Notes under the pieces: generated by a model
Seen by the model: only the letters and a program-made list of their open reading frames with translations
Databases searched by the model: none
Told to the model about the DNA's origin: nothing
Part shown: positions 21,129 through 32,329 of the stretch, in pieces
How the letters are laid out: each line of letters begins with the position of its first letter
How positions within the stretch are numbered: position 1 is the stretch's first letter
Translations under genes and position numbers: made by a program
Assembly (NCBI GenBank): GCA_038030265.1
Contig: CM075938.1
Location: forward strand, 50,399,189 to 50,463,188
Direction of reading: 5' to 3'
DNA: 64,000 nt
From: Corythucha ciliata
Taxonomy: Eukaryota > Arthropoda > Insecta > Hemiptera > Tingidae

Positions 21129-21542
21129 CCAACGTTTTAGCAGGAAGGAAAACAAGAGACTCCCGATCGAGCAACCCAACGTGCTTGAGATGTAAAATAC
21201 TGTAAAGCCGGATACACACATACGGTACTTGCAAAGTAACCAGCAACACGTTTTGAAATTCTCAGCAGGTTGGTTTCCAGGCAATTGCTAGAAATTGATT
21301 GAATATTTTGCAAGTTACTTGGCAAGTACCGCATGTGTGTATCCGGCTTAATTGGTGGGGTAGATCTACGCGACAAAGGAATCGCGAACTACAGCACCCG
21401 CGTGAGAGGAAAAAAATGGTGGCGGGCTTTGTTTGTGAACGCTATCGATAGTGCTGTCGTAAACGCTTGGAAGCTTCTCAACTTAACTCAGCGCAAACCA
21501 ATGTCGCAATTTGATTTTCGCTTTGCGATTGTAAATTCATAG
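21129..21542 (+). pseudogene. piggyBac transposase C-terminal fragment, split by a MITE
   Basis: Before the small MITE the plus strand reads RFSRKENKRLPIEQPNVLEM in the same frame, then a TAA where a Tyr is expected. After the MITE it reads IGGVDLRDKGIANYSTRVRG then KKWWRALFVNAIDSAVVNAW. GGVD and R-G-KKWW followed by VNAW are signatures of the piggyBac DDE C-terminal region. The 143-bp MITE plus one TAA copy accounts exactly for the split; most of the upstream transposase is deleted. Confidence 0.75.
21206..21348. mobile_element. 143-bp MITE with TAA duplication inside the piggyBac transposase
   Basis: The ends AGCCGGATACACACATACGG and CCGCATGTGTGTATCCGGCT are inverted repeats extending about 35 bp. 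TAA flanks both sides (21203-21205 and 21349-21351), as in PIF/Harbinger-type 3-bp TWA duplications. There is no coding capacity. Confidence 0.75.
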
Positions 21543-22106
21543 CTCTGGTTGACAACTGGAGGGCGAAGAACCTCGAAAGATGTCCCGAAAGTAGGATTTC
21601 GAGCACCCACCTCTGTCGGCCATCAATAGCTGCTCTTGGATAATATAGTGCATTTGGATAATATTGGACACATAATTCAAAAAACCGACAGCAGAAGATG
21701 TCTGCTGTGCAAAAAAATGTAAAGTTTGGCTCCATCCCGATTGTTTTCCAAACTTCCACGAATAATCCATTTTTTACTAGTTTTTCTTTACAGTGCACCA
21801 AAATAAATAGTTGAATATTACTAAATATATGCTTGTTCTGCGTTTTTTATTATTGTTTTACTTCATTCCTTCGTTTTTCACACAACAATGCAGAAATTTG
21901 GAGTCCTAAAACGTTATTCCGTTAGCAGCCAACTTGACCTCCTAAGCGCCCAACGTTGCGTCAACGCCACATTTTATTACTCCGGTTACTCTCAAAAAAA
22001 TTTAAAATTTGCGATGAATTATGCTTATTTATGGTCAATAGAGGATGCCGTCCAAATTTTGTTCTAAAAAATGCATGCTATCACGTCTTGGGCGTTAATG
22101 GGTTAA

Positions 22107-22400
22107 AAGCAATCTGCACAGAATTACAAGAGTCTAACGGAGCAATTAACCAATTAACAACTTTAATTGAATTTAAAACAAAAACCGACACCCCTTCTGC
22201 CCTATTAATCGAATTCGCAGAATTAAACACTCTATAACCAGGTAAATTAATATCATTAACATTAACGTTCCAAGTCTCTGTCAGGGCAATGATATGAAAG
22301 ACAACCTCATGAGAATAAATACGCCCTGAGAGAGTCCAAGTTTTTACTTATACTTCTAATATTAAAGCAGAGCAAGTTGAACCCTTCATATTGTGATATG
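22107..22400 (-). pseudogene. LINE B endonuclease N-terminal part
   Basis: On the minus strand the segment starts FNLLCFNIRSISKNLDSLRA, changes frame near 22310, then gives IIALTETW (the E-T-W motif of AP endonucleases), INLPGYRVFNSANS and RAEGVSVFV, running up to the TTAA site of the piggyBac element. The same frame resumes at 20496 after the element. Confidence 0.7.
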
Positions 22401-22651
22401 GCAGCCTCAAGCTCACTAAAAATGCCCTCACCCAATTAGGTCACAGTTATCGACTAAACTTGATAGATCTACCATAACAATCTACTTAACTAATTACAAA
22501 TAATGAATAAGTAACAGGGTAGTACACTCTATTTCGAAAAAATATTATCTAATTTTGATTCAGTATCCATTGCCTTCAACTGGGCAGGGGATCGAATGAT
22601 AGTGTACCTGGCACTTTCCTCTTTCTTAAGAAAAATATGACCATCCCTAGT

Positions 22652-23370
22652 CTACACGAAGCGAAAATTATATGCTTTCGCAAGAGTTCTTGTTAACCAA
22701 TACAAATGATTAATCTCCATACTTAATCTCTCATTAATAAATATCCGACAATCTTTGTCCGCTTCAGGAAAGATGTCACAGACAAAAATGTTTTTATTTT
22801 TCTTGGCTATCATTATATGTTTTTTTATTTCCGGAGACTTAAATTTAACCACGATCTTACAATTAACAAGTTGTTGCTCATTTCCCCTTTTCGGTAACTT
22901 ATACAAAAAGCAATCAGAGATAACATCCCTGTTTAATTCAACCCCCAATTTATTACAAATAAGCAAAACAATATCTCCCAATCCCTTATCCAAGGGATCA
23001 TTCACGCCCGAAATAACAATATCAGAGTTCAAGAATTGTTGTTCCAATGTCACAACTTTAACTTTCATATCTTCCATTTCCTTTAATAAATCCCCATTCA
23101 CTTTTTTCAGCTCCTTATTCTCTTTAGAAATTACTTTTATTTCAGAAGTAAGCTTCACAATTTTTTCCGTATAATCATCCATTTTAGACGAGCAGTAACT
23201 GACCGATTTCTCAAGTTCCACCAGAGTTCTATCCGATGAACCCAACTTCTTCAGAATTTTCTCAACACCAGCAGGGCCGTCTTTACTAAAGTATCGGGCC
23301 CCCTCTATTATATTGGGGGGAGGGGGAGGCCTTCTAGCCACACCTTTTTTTATTTTAGCCTTCAACCATG
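22652..23370 (-). pseudogene. LINE B ORF1 protein (coiled coil + RRM-like/FP25K-like)
   Basis: About 240 residues. The N-terminal half is a coiled coil (LELEKSVSYCSSKMDDYTEK onward, heptads rich in K/E/L/V). The C-terminal half, from LNSDIVISGVNDPLDKGLGD, has the RRM-like and C-terminal fold of LINE ORF1 / baculovirus FP-like proteins (GVELNRDVISDCFLYKLPKR; IVVKFKSPEIKKHIM; IFINERLSMEI). The protein binds element RNA in related LINEs. The longer open frame to 23467 includes flanking repeat DNA at its N-terminus, so the true start is lost or lies nearer 23370. Confidence 0.7.
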
Positions 23371-23374
23371 GGCG

Positions 23375-24075
23375 CCAATTCGCGATTAAAGTGGGAAAAA
23401 TGGCTAATTCGCGACGGCGAATTCGCGCTCGTGCCTTTGGGAAGATACGAACTGGCGTTTTCTCCATTTTAAAAGCGATTTAGCGTTTTTTCACACTTCA
23501 GCGCGCTTCCACTCAATTTCATCGGTGAATTAGTGATTTTTCTTTATTTAAGCCACGACTTCTCTCAGTTTTTGCCGTGAATTCGTGTTTTTTCTGACTT
23601 TAGCCGCTATTGACCTAATGTCCAAATTTTATCCGTGAATTATGGCATTTTCTTTATTTTAGCCGTGGATTAGTGATTTTCACTTGTTTTTCAATTGAGC
23701 TCGAAGCGAATTACTATGTTTTCGTAATTTTAGCGGAGAATTAGCGGTCTCCGTCATTTTATGCGCAAATTGCTGCTTTTTCTTAATTTTATCCGTGAAT
23801 TTAGTCATTTACCATTAGCCGCGAAGTATCGTTTTACCTTTTGACGTGAATTAACTATTTATCTAAATTTTAGCACCGAATCAGCGCAATTTTGGTTCTT
23901 GAAAGTTTCGTATAGAAAACCTCAAATCAGCACTTTTTCACAATTTCGGCAACGAATATTAGCACATTCCAATGCACTTGCCCCAAGAACAGTAAATTAG
24001 TGGGGGTTCTCAGTTTTAGTCGCCTATAAGAACCTCCAGACAATGCGGATCAGCGTGTTTTCTCCATTTTAGCGG
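23375..24075 (+). repeat. Class-2 degenerate 30-bp tandem array
   Basis: Units approximate TTTTCTCAATTTTAGCCGCG followed by AATTAGCG; examples are TTTCTTTATTTTAGCCGTGG and TTTTCTTAATTTTATCCGTG. The spacing is near 30 bp with many small indels. Same class as 28.96-29.31, 32.3-32.7 and, in reverse, 32.8-33.2 and 34.6-35.7 kb. Confidence 0.7.
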
Positions 24076-24239
24076 GAAAATTGCCTCCAGAAGGTGCCAA
24101 GAAAATGCCAATTCTCCTTTTTAACAAAAAAAAAAACAAATTTGTCTGTGAAAGGATCATTTTAATGAACCAACCCCACGATACCCATTGGGTTTTCAGC
24201 AAACCAAAAGCTCACGAATTTGGAGTTTCAGTTCTTCAG

Positions 24240-24820
24240 TGGGAAAACAAGCGTGAAAATTAGCGTGGTAAGTGAGCGAAGGCTCACAAAATTGATTGCA
24301 TAGCGAGCAAATTCCACAAAATTAGCGTTTTAGTGAGGCAGAATCGTGAAAACGCTTTGATTAGTGTGCTAACATCGCGTAATTATGGTTTTGAATTAGA
24401 CAACTCCGCTAATAAAGACAACGCGGTTAATAAAAAATCGGCGAAACTTAGGGGTTTTAGAGATTTAAATTCGATATATTTTATTGTTTAGTGAGATAGA
24501 AATGCTAATTTTTTTTTTTTTTTTTTTGTTAGAAGAACTTCGCAAAATTCGTTTTTCTGAACAAACGGGTGTGTGAAATTGGGGTTTCAGCATTAAAACA
24601 ACCGTGAAATTAGGGTTTTTGCGAGCCAGTACCACGAAAATGGGACTTTAGCGAGAAAAATCCGCGAAATGGTTTTAATAGGGCAAATTAGATTTTTTTT
24701 AGTGAGTCAGACCCGCAAAAATGGGATTTTAGAGGGCAAAATCCGTGAAATTGGTCTCTTTTTATCCCGCCACACCGTGAAATTGGTTTATCAGCTACAA
24801 AATTGGAGATAGGTCTTGTT
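24240..24820 (+). repeat. Class-3 degenerate ~30-bp tandem array
   Basis: Units of the form TTTTAGCGAGCCAGTACC then GTGAAAATGGG repeat with wide divergence (for example around 24600-24760: GCGAGCCAGTACCACGAAAA, GAGAAAAATCCGCGAAATGG). A T run lies near 24510-24527. There is no gene. Confidence 0.6.
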
Positions 24821-25259
24821 ATTTTTAGTTAGCGAAATCAGGGAAATTATTCCATAGTGCAGGCACACAAAAACGTCGTTTTGGCGCGAAAATTCTAGAG
24901 AGCGAAATCCGAAAAATTCGTTTCTTAGCCAGCCAGCTCGCTACAATTTTGTTTTTGTGAGAAAAATCTTTGGAAAAAAATGTGAAATAGAAACCTCTCG
25001 AAATCGGTGGTAACCCCGTATGATTTGTACGCCTCTGAGAAAATAATTGTGACACTTGTATCACAGTATCAAAAACATTCGGCTCTTCGATGATGGACAG
25101 GGTTCCATGGTGGGGGGGGGGTAGGTTGGTGATCTGCCTCCTTGCTCAGTGGGCGCTCAGCGAGGAGGTGGGTGGAGGGAATTTTTCGTCATTTTTAGCA
25201 CGCTAATCAAAGCATTATTACGATAATGCGAAATTATTATATTTTGCTCATTAAGATTG

Positions 25260-25575
25260 CTGATTTTGCTCATTAAAACGCAAATTTCGTGGGATTTTGT
25301 TCGCTACAGGACCAATTTTTGCACGCTTTAGCTCACTTGAATGATAATTTCGCGGGGGTTTCCCGATGAAGAACTAAAACCCTTTTTTTGTGAGTTTTGG
25401 ACTTGCTGAAAACCATATTTCGTGTTTTGTACTTGACGTACGTAATACCAATGTCATGGGTTTTGGGTTTACAGAAAACCCAATATCGTAGGGTTGGCTC
25501 ACTGAAATAATCAATTTCCTCGGGCAGAAACAACTATTTTTTTTTTTCAAATTCAAAAGCGCGTAAAAAGCCAAG
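25260..25575 (-). repeat. Class-3 tandem array, reverse orientation
   Basis: Units read on the plus strand as reverse complements of class 3: GTGAGTTTTGGACTTGCTG, AACCATATTTCGTG, GGTTTACAGAAAACCCAATA. The G run at 25114-25123 lies just outside. The open minus-strand frames here (25333-25574) come from the repeat. Confidence 0.5.
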
Positions 25576-25803
25576 TAAAAATTTCAATTTCGTGCGGCCC
25601 CCGTTAGTGCCAGAAGGTGAACTTCCCTAAGATCCATGAGCTGGTCGAACGCGCTTGTTGAAGACTATAACTCGACGTGTTCACACGTCTGCAAGTTCCT
25701 GACAAGGAGATTCGTTTCTACGACAGAATAAAAGTCCAGTTTGGATTTGAGGGGCTAAATTACCGCAGTTGCCGTACCAGTGGGGGGGGGGGATACCATT
25801 CCT

Positions 25804-26251
25804 GGAGCCCACCATATGAAAAATCCGGGTCATTTGATCGTATCTGTCACCTGCACAAGGCGTTTTTATAGTTTAGGGAATGACACTTTTGAGATCGCCA
25901 GACATGAGCAAGCTTTGAGGCACAAATTGAGCCCACGCGTGGGTCACCCAAGTAAAAATAAAACACATGGTCTTCGACTGGTCTTTTAAAAATCGATGGT
26001 CTTTTAACTGTTTTTTGAGCGTGGGCTCAATTTGCGGTGGGCCTAAAAAATGTGAAATTTCGAAGCTTACTACAGTAGCCTGGGCAACCACTTTCTACAA
26101 TTTTGGCAGCCGTTTTCAAGCAGCCCAAAGGTGTGTTCGCCAACAGCTAGCTGTTGTGAGCCTCTTTCCCTCGGAAAATGTCTGGCGATCTCACAAGTGT
26201 CGGGTTGCCAGTCACGATCAAATGACCCGGATTTTCCATACGGTGGGCTCC
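25804..26251. mobile_element. Foldback-type element, ~450 bp, interrupted inverted repeats
   Basis: The left end GGAGCCCACCATATGAAAAA, with TCCGGGTCATTTGATCG, is matched by CGATCAAATGACCCGGATTT and TCCATACGGTGGGCTCC on the right. Further inside, GAGATCGCCAGACAT pairs with ATGTCTGGCGATCTC, and ATTGAGCCCACGC pairs with GCGTGGGCTCAAT. No transposase and no clear target duplication were found. Confidence 0.65.
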
Positions 26252-26639
26252 CGGGCTGTAAGTGTTCTGCGTTGTTGAACTACCGAGTTCTCTTTCTGTG
26301 GGGACTCGCAGTGGCGTGCCCATGGGGAGGGTTTTGGGGGTCACAACCCCTCCCAGAGTACTTCAGTCCAGCATAGTTGAGAAATAAAAATAAGAAATAA
26401 ATAAATAAAATAATGAGAATAAGTAAAAAAGTAAAGAAACAAAATCAAACAAACAAACAAACAAAACCAACGAAGCAACGAAAACCTAATTTGGTTGACC
26501 CTAAAATGTCGTTATTTAGCAATTTAGCCCCGCTAAGTAACTACCCACGCCATCAATGCTATTCATACTACTGTACAGGGATGGATTCAGGATTTGTTCA
26601 AGATAGAGGGGCTTGAGAAATTCTACTAAAAACGACTTG

Positions 26640-28740
26640 ACAGCCATTCGCTGCCTAAAATAGCTAAATTAGCTATTCCCACCATAAAGAATCCTAGGCT
26701 GATCATAATCGCACTCCAAAATGGCAAAACCAACTATTTGTGTCATAAAAATAGCCAAAACTGACTTCCCGCGTCTGAAAGTCGTTAAACCAACGGTTCA
26801 TACGGCCCAGAAAAGCCATGAAAATGGCTAAATCGACCATTCGTGTGGTAAAAATAACCAAACTGACAATTTGCGCCTCGGCTTGAGGACTATTTGCGCG
26901 CTAAGAACGGTTAAACTGACTATGCGCGCCCATGCAGGGAAACAGCCTAAACAGATGATACCTGACCTGTGAATAGCAAAATCGACCATTCGCGCACCAT
27001 GAATGGCTAAACTGACCATTCGCGCCTTAAAAAATGGCAACACTGACGAATTCCGCCATGAAAAAAGCTAAACTGATTATTTGTGCGCTAAAAATAGTGA
27101 AATTGGCGATTCTCGCTGTGAAAAGTCCAATCTGACTTTAAGAGTCCTAAAAATGGATCACACTGAAAATTTGCCCTCTGAAAATGCCTTAATAAATGAT
27201 TCCTCCTCGAAAAATGGCAAAATCAACCACACTCACGCCAAAATTGGCCAAACTGACGGTTCTCGCGCCTTTGCGTACTGTTCACGCTATCCACGCTGTA
27301 AATGGCAAAACGGACCTTATGTGCCCTAAAAATGGCCAGACTGGGCCTTCAAGCCCCAAAAAGGCGAACTGACAATTTGCGCCTTAAAAATTCCCTAACT
27401 GGCTATTCACTCCATAAAATTGACAAAAATGACTTTATGTGTTGGTCTATTTAAAAATAGTTAAACTGACGATTCGCGCCTTGAAAAGCGCTGAACAGAT
27501 TATTCCTGCCCTGATAATGGCAAAAACGAACATTCGCGCTTCAAAAGTAGACAAACTAAGCCTTCACGTCTTAAAAATGTCTAATTCGTGCGCTTAATAA
27601 ATAAATAAAAAACTGGCTATACACACCCTAAAAATGGCATACTCGTACTCAGACGTGGATCCAGGATTTGCTCAAGGGATGGGCTGACAGAAATTCACTT
27701 CCTAAAAATAGCTAAACTGACTATTCGTGCATTGAAAATGACTATTTGCGCCCTAAAAATTGGCATTTACCACTTTATAAAATAGCTGAAATGACTTCAC
27801 GCGCTCTAAAAATAGCCAAACTGGCGATTCCCGCTCTCATAATGCCCAAAATGACTCTTAGGCGGCCTGGAAATGCCGCAACAGATTATTCCCGTCCATA
27901 TTGACCATTTGCGCGCCAAGAATGGTCAAAATTCGTGTCTAATTGGCTGGAATTGCACCTTGACGAATCACGCCCTGAAAATGGCAAAATCTACCAGTCG
28001 CGCGCCAAAAATGCCCTAACTGACCAGTATCGCCTTGGTTTGACGTCCTATAAATTTTCATATCCCATGACAAGTGCCCTAAAATTGACCAAACTGGAAA
28101 TCCAGGCATTGCAATTGGCAAAACTGACTCTATACGGCCTAGAAATAGCTTAATTGACTTTATTTATCGCTCTAAAAACAGCAAAACTGATCATTTCGAC
28201 TGGTAAAACTGATGATTCGAGTACGGAAAATATCATACTGACTACTGATGCCTTAGAAATGACCATACTAACAGTTTACGTAATCATGGCCAAACTGGCT
28301 ATTCATGCCCTAAAATTAGTAAAACCAACTCTACAGCGGTTCTTTAATGGTTGAACTGACAATTCACGCTTTAAAAGGCCCTAAACGGATGATTCGTGTC
28401 CTAAAAATGGCCAAATCGACCATTATAGCACGTCAATATTGGCCAAACTGAGCTTTCTGTGCCATGAAAATGTCTAAACTGACGATTCGTACACTAAAAA
28501 TAGCAAAACTGAATAATTCAGACCTAAAAATGGCATACTCGTACCAGAAATTACGGTCCGAAAATTGGCCAGACTGATCATTTGTGCCATACTGAGGCTA
28601 CGGATGATTCGCGCCATCAAAGTGGCCATCGGCACCCCAAAAAACTGATCCTCCGCACCTTGAAAACGGCGAAACTTCGGGCAATTCGTGCCTTTAAAAT
28701 ACACCCGAACTGATCATTTGTGCCTTTGTAGATGGCTTGA
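26640..28740 (+). repeat. Class-1 degenerate 30-bp tandem array, longest in the window
   Basis: From its length it holds roughly 70 units of the ATGGCTAAACTGACNATTCG / CGCCCTAAAA type, all different. Open frames within it (27935-28153, 28154-28354) read as degenerate decapeptides such as TAKLTI-x-ALK. A sequence resembling a transposon start, CAGACGTGGATCCAGG with TTTGCTCAAGG, sits inside at 27653, and a related one, CAGGGATGGATTCAGGATTT, sits just before the array at 26577. Confidence 0.75.
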
Positions 28741-28959
28741 ATGATGAATCGTGCCATGCTGCACGATTAGTGCAGCAAGCTCTATAACGTGGCTTGACAT
28801 TTGCAAGGCAGTTTTATGGTGTGGAGCCCGAATGTGTTGAATTTTTTGCGGACCCAGTGAAGCACCCGGGCATGGCTGGGCGGTGTACGCGTAATCTGAC
28901 TTGTGCTCACGTGAAGCTGCCCACCCCTAGATCAAAGGCTGGCCAAGCCCCTGCAGTAA

Positions 28960-29310
28960 ACCTACTGTTTTCCGCTTTTAGTCAAAAATTAGCGTTTTCT
29001 CTCAATTTTAGTCGCGAATTAGCTATTTTTCCAAATCTTATTCGCGAATTAGCTATTTTTCCCAATTTTATTCGCGAATTAGCAGCTTTCTCAATAAGCG
29101 CTTTTCCACACATTTTAGTGGACAATATGATTTTTTTTAGATATTAGCCACGAATTAGCAATTTCTTTCGTCTTAGACATGAATTAGCACTTCACTCCAG
29201 CCACAAAGTGGCTATTGGAAACCGTGAATTTTCTCTATTTTGGCTGTGAATGAGCGTTTTTTCTTTATTTTAGCAGCAAATTAGCACTTTGTCTCGTCGT
29301 GAAGTTGCCC
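28960..29310 (+). repeat. Class-2 30-bp tandem array (best-preserved units)
   Basis: Around 28991-29090 consecutive units are exactly 30 bp: CTATTTTTCCAAATCTTATT with CGCGAATTAG, then CTATTTTTCCCAATTTTATT with CGCGAATTAG. In one frame they read ELAIFPNLIR repeated. A C run with TCTAAACGTGCGGCC follows at 29426-29455. Confidence 0.75.
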
Positions 29311-29559
29311 CCGGAAACAGCGTATATTTCCGATTTTTCAATTTGTTGCTACAGCTGAGCGCTATTGATGATGAGTGTCTTTGTTTCCATATTAGAGAAA
29401 TAAAAAAATCTGAAAAACCGTGCCACCCCCCCCCCCTCTAAACGTGCGGCCCCGTTGTGGCATAGAGCCAAATATTCATATTTAATTTATGTTCAGATTT
29501 CAGACACGTTTTTTTTTTTTTTTTTCACTCGCGCTTGTGTTTTCAAGGTGGATCTTTCG

Positions 29560-29780
29560 AAATTTATATTTTTAAGAGTCGAATCCGCGAAGTGGATGTT
29601 TTCTAGCTAAACCAGCGAATTGCCATTTTCAAAAGCTAAACTCACGAATTTTTGGACGAGTCAAGTATAGGTGCTCTGCGAAATTGACGTTTTCAAAGAT
29701 CAAACTGCGAAATTTGTGTTCTTAACTCCCAAAATTTATGTTTTCAAGTACCAAACCCGCAAAACTCAAAAAGTGTTTTA
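29560..29780 (+). repeat. Class-3 tandem array next to the D2HGDH 3' end
   Basis: Units such as GTCGAATCCGCGAAGTGGAT, TAAACCAGCGAATTGCC, AAACTCACGAATTTTTGG and CAAACTGCGAAATTTGTG are spaced about 30 bp. A G run lies at 29819-29827. Confidence 0.55.
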
Positions 29781-29985
29781 ATAAGCTGGGGTGGTAGGTG
29801 GCGCGGAAAGGGTGTGAGGGGGGGGGGCTAGAAACTTTTGCTTTGAAACTATTGGGAGAATGAAATGGGTCGGGAATTTCATTCGATTTATTTAATATGT
29901 TACTCATTCAGGCGTTCGTGATTATGTAAATTTTGTTAATTTCAAACGCTTTTCAACAACACATTTCTTTAAAAGTGTCTTCTCT

Positions 29986-31862
29986 CTAGACGTCAGAGAT
30001 GATTTTGTACGGATTTAGTATACCCTTGGGATCGAAAGTAGTTTTAAGTTGTTTCATCAGGGCGATAGCTTCCGGTGATTTTGAATATTTCAAAAATTGA
30101 CTTTTTGTCGTTCCGATTCCGTGCTCAGCCGATATACTGCCGTTGTGTTTTTGCACATATTCATAAATGAATGGCTCGATTTTATCGATGGTTTTTGAAT
30201 GAGCGCCTTGAGGGGGTGCTAGGATGTTTAGGTGAAGATTTCCATCGCCTATGTTTTTTTTTTTCATGGAATTTAGGATGTGAGTGTATACAAACTTTTT
30301 GGATTTATGTATTTGCTTCGACTCTTACCCAAGTGAGAAATGCCGGAGACGGAATCGATTTCGGTATCCCCGAGTAGGCGATCTCTCATTATGTTTACGA
30401 TGTCGTAGTATTGGTTAGTGAGAGGTAGAGTGATGTCGTACGCGATAAAGCTTCTAGATTTTACAAACGCTTCTGGCATTCGCTCTCTAATTGCCCATAA
30501 ACTCTATAAAATGTGATGTGGGGGGGGGGAGGGGCTGTTATAAGTTTTGGGCCGTGGTTTTCCAAGTTAGAAAAAAAAAGTGACAAACCTGAATGCGTGA
30601 TGGTTCATCCGTTAGAACTCCGTCTTTAACGAAGCCTTTGCTCATTGCTTCGTCCACGAAATTTGTCATTTTCTCCCGGTCGTGATCCACGTTGCTTCCA
30701 TTCGTTTCAACTATCATGTAAAACGACCTTTCGTCGATTAAAGGGTTCATCAATTTTAAATTCTTTACAACCAGTCCCATGCTTTCCTCGTCCATCATTT
30801 CACAGGCGGACACAATCTCCTGCAAGCGAGTTCGAACGAGTTTCAAAGTGTTCAGAACGTCACTGAACGAGTCTAAACCGAGAAAGGCTAAATTAACGGC
30901 ACGGGGCACTGGTGGACACGCCATGACCGCTCGCGTGACAATTCCAAGCGTTCCCTCCGAACCGATGAAACACTGTCTCAAATGATAGCCCGTGTTGTCT
31001 TTTTTCAAATGATTCAAACAGTTTAAAATCGTGCCGTCGGACAATACCTACCCCATATTATGTCGTATTTTAGAAGAGTATTGGCTTAGGGGAGAGGGAC
31101 GGTGTGCTTACTACTTCCAATCCGAGAACGTTGGCCTGCATGGACCCATAGCGCAGGAGTCGTAGTCCACCCGCGCACGTCGAAATATTGCCGCCGATTT
31201 GACAGCTACCCTTTGCGCCCAAGTCGTGCGGTAGCATTAGACTGTGCGAGGCGAGTTTATCGTTTACTTTTTTTAATACACACCCAGCTTGGCACTGTAC
31301 GGTCCCTGTAGACGATTTGAAGGGGGTTCAGGGAGTGAATTAAAACGAAGCGTAAATTGAGCACTACCTACCTGTGATTTCGTCTATTTTTTCAATTTGA
31401 TTCATAAGACTCGTAGACAAAATGATTTCGTCAAACACAGGGGTACTCCCCCCCACGACTCCGGTATTTCCGCCCTGGGGGCAAACCGCCAAATTTTCCT
31501 CGAAACACAACTTCACAATATCCGACACTTCCTCCGTAGTTTTCGGCCGCAGCACCAACCGGCTTTTCCCTTTTTAAATTCAACATAACGACACCGGTAA
31601 AATTGTCTCGCGGAATATTATATTTAAAAAAAAATAAAATAAAACCTTCTCTCAATTTAAGCCAATCTACGTTGTAAGGTGCAACGTCCTCCTCGATCGT
31701 GAGCAGACCAGTCGGTCCAACGATCCTCTCGAATCGAGTGACATGCTCGTCGGATAGAGTTGCGTACGATCCGCGTTTGACGTGACTCAGGTCGTTATAC
31801 CACCGGACTAATTTAATCGCGTTGGGCAGGCTCTTGGCCCTCTTTAATATTCCGGTCAACAT
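29986..31862 (-). CDS. D2hgdh: D-2-hydroxyglutarate dehydrogenase, mitochondrial
   Basis: FAD enzyme that oxidises D-2-hydroxyglutarate to 2-oxoglutarate in the mitochondrial matrix, passing electrons to the ETF. Six exons on the minus strand: 31862-31646, 31569-31372, 31305-31112, 31047-30589, 30503-30329, 30248-29986; introns are 64-85 bp and the total is 501 residues, close to the usual ~520. The FAD-binding domain shows [75 protein letters not shown] and [15 protein letters not shown]. The C-terminal domain shows the metal/substrate motifs GDGNLHLNI and SAEHGIG, then [11 protein letters not shown]. The start at 31862 ([20 protein letters not shown]) is basic and suits a transit peptide. 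No damage is seen, so the gene looks functional. Confidence 0.95.
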
Positions 31863-32329
31863 TTTATCTGTTGGGCCTGTTCGGGGAAGGCAAACATTCC
31901 GTGGATTGTTTTTTTAAAGCTTCTCCCACTGTCCACGCATTCAGGCGAGATTAGATAAAAATAACAACTAATATCGTAATTAATGTTCACTCATTTAGAA
32001 AACATTTATAATGAAAAGAAAGAGACGCACGCATACGTTGCTCTATAATTTATCCCTCGGGGCCAACAGTCGGCTGGTCTTGCGTCACTCCTTTTTCCAA
32101 TTATGTGAACGTGTGCCCTTTGCATAGGCGTAAAGTTCAACGCCACTCAAAGTGTATTGTGTGTGCGAAATCAATTTTCGAGGAGGTGGCCATTTCAAAG
32201 CCCAAGTTTTGCAGATTGTTGACACATTTGCAGGGTGTTAGCTGATTTTAAAGAAAAATTTTGGCGGGTCCTGCTCCTTTCATAAACAAAATTTCGCAGG
32301 ATTTGTGGTCCCGCGAACTGACGAAATTT
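31863..32329. other. D2HGDH 5' flank
   Basis: Presumed 5' UTR and promoter region of D2HGDH (transcribed leftward). No TATA-like or initiator motif is convincing. No other gene was recognised. Confidence 0.35.

Larger units (their letters stand above)
20497..22102 (+). mobile_element. piggyBac-type transposon with TTAA duplication, defective
   Basis: TTAA occurs at both borders (20493-20496 and 22103-22106). The ends CCCATTAACGCCCAACG and CTTGGGCGTTAATGGG are terminal inverted repeats. Copies of the word CGCCCAACGTTGCGT recur inside near 20850-20875 (inverted) and 21948-21965, as internal repeats do in piggyBac elements. The only transposase remnant is at 21129-21542. TTAA insertion and the transposase family agree, so this assignment is firm. 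The element interrupts the endonuclease of LINE B. Confidence 0.85.
17680..23370 (-). mobile_element. LINE copy B (CR1/Jockey-like), near full length, interrupted
   Basis: On the minus strand the order is ORF1 (22652-23370), AP endonuclease (22400 to ~20000, split by a piggyBac element), reverse transcriptase (to 17821) and a short 3' UTR. The 3' terminus is cut at 17678 by the Tigger insertion with a TA duplication. The 5' border near 23370 merges into class-2 repeat, so the 5' end is truncated or unclear. Further damage: a hairpin insertion at 18802-18906, a TGA near 19226, and one-base shifts near 18740 and 22310. Confidence 0.8.

Noticed and set aside
22755..23174. Plus-strand 139-codon frame
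   Set aside because: It is the antisense shadow of LINE ORF1.
26640..28740. CRISPR-like regular repeats
   Set aside because: The units are contiguous and degenerate with no unique spacers between conserved repeats, and the window is clearly eukaryotic.
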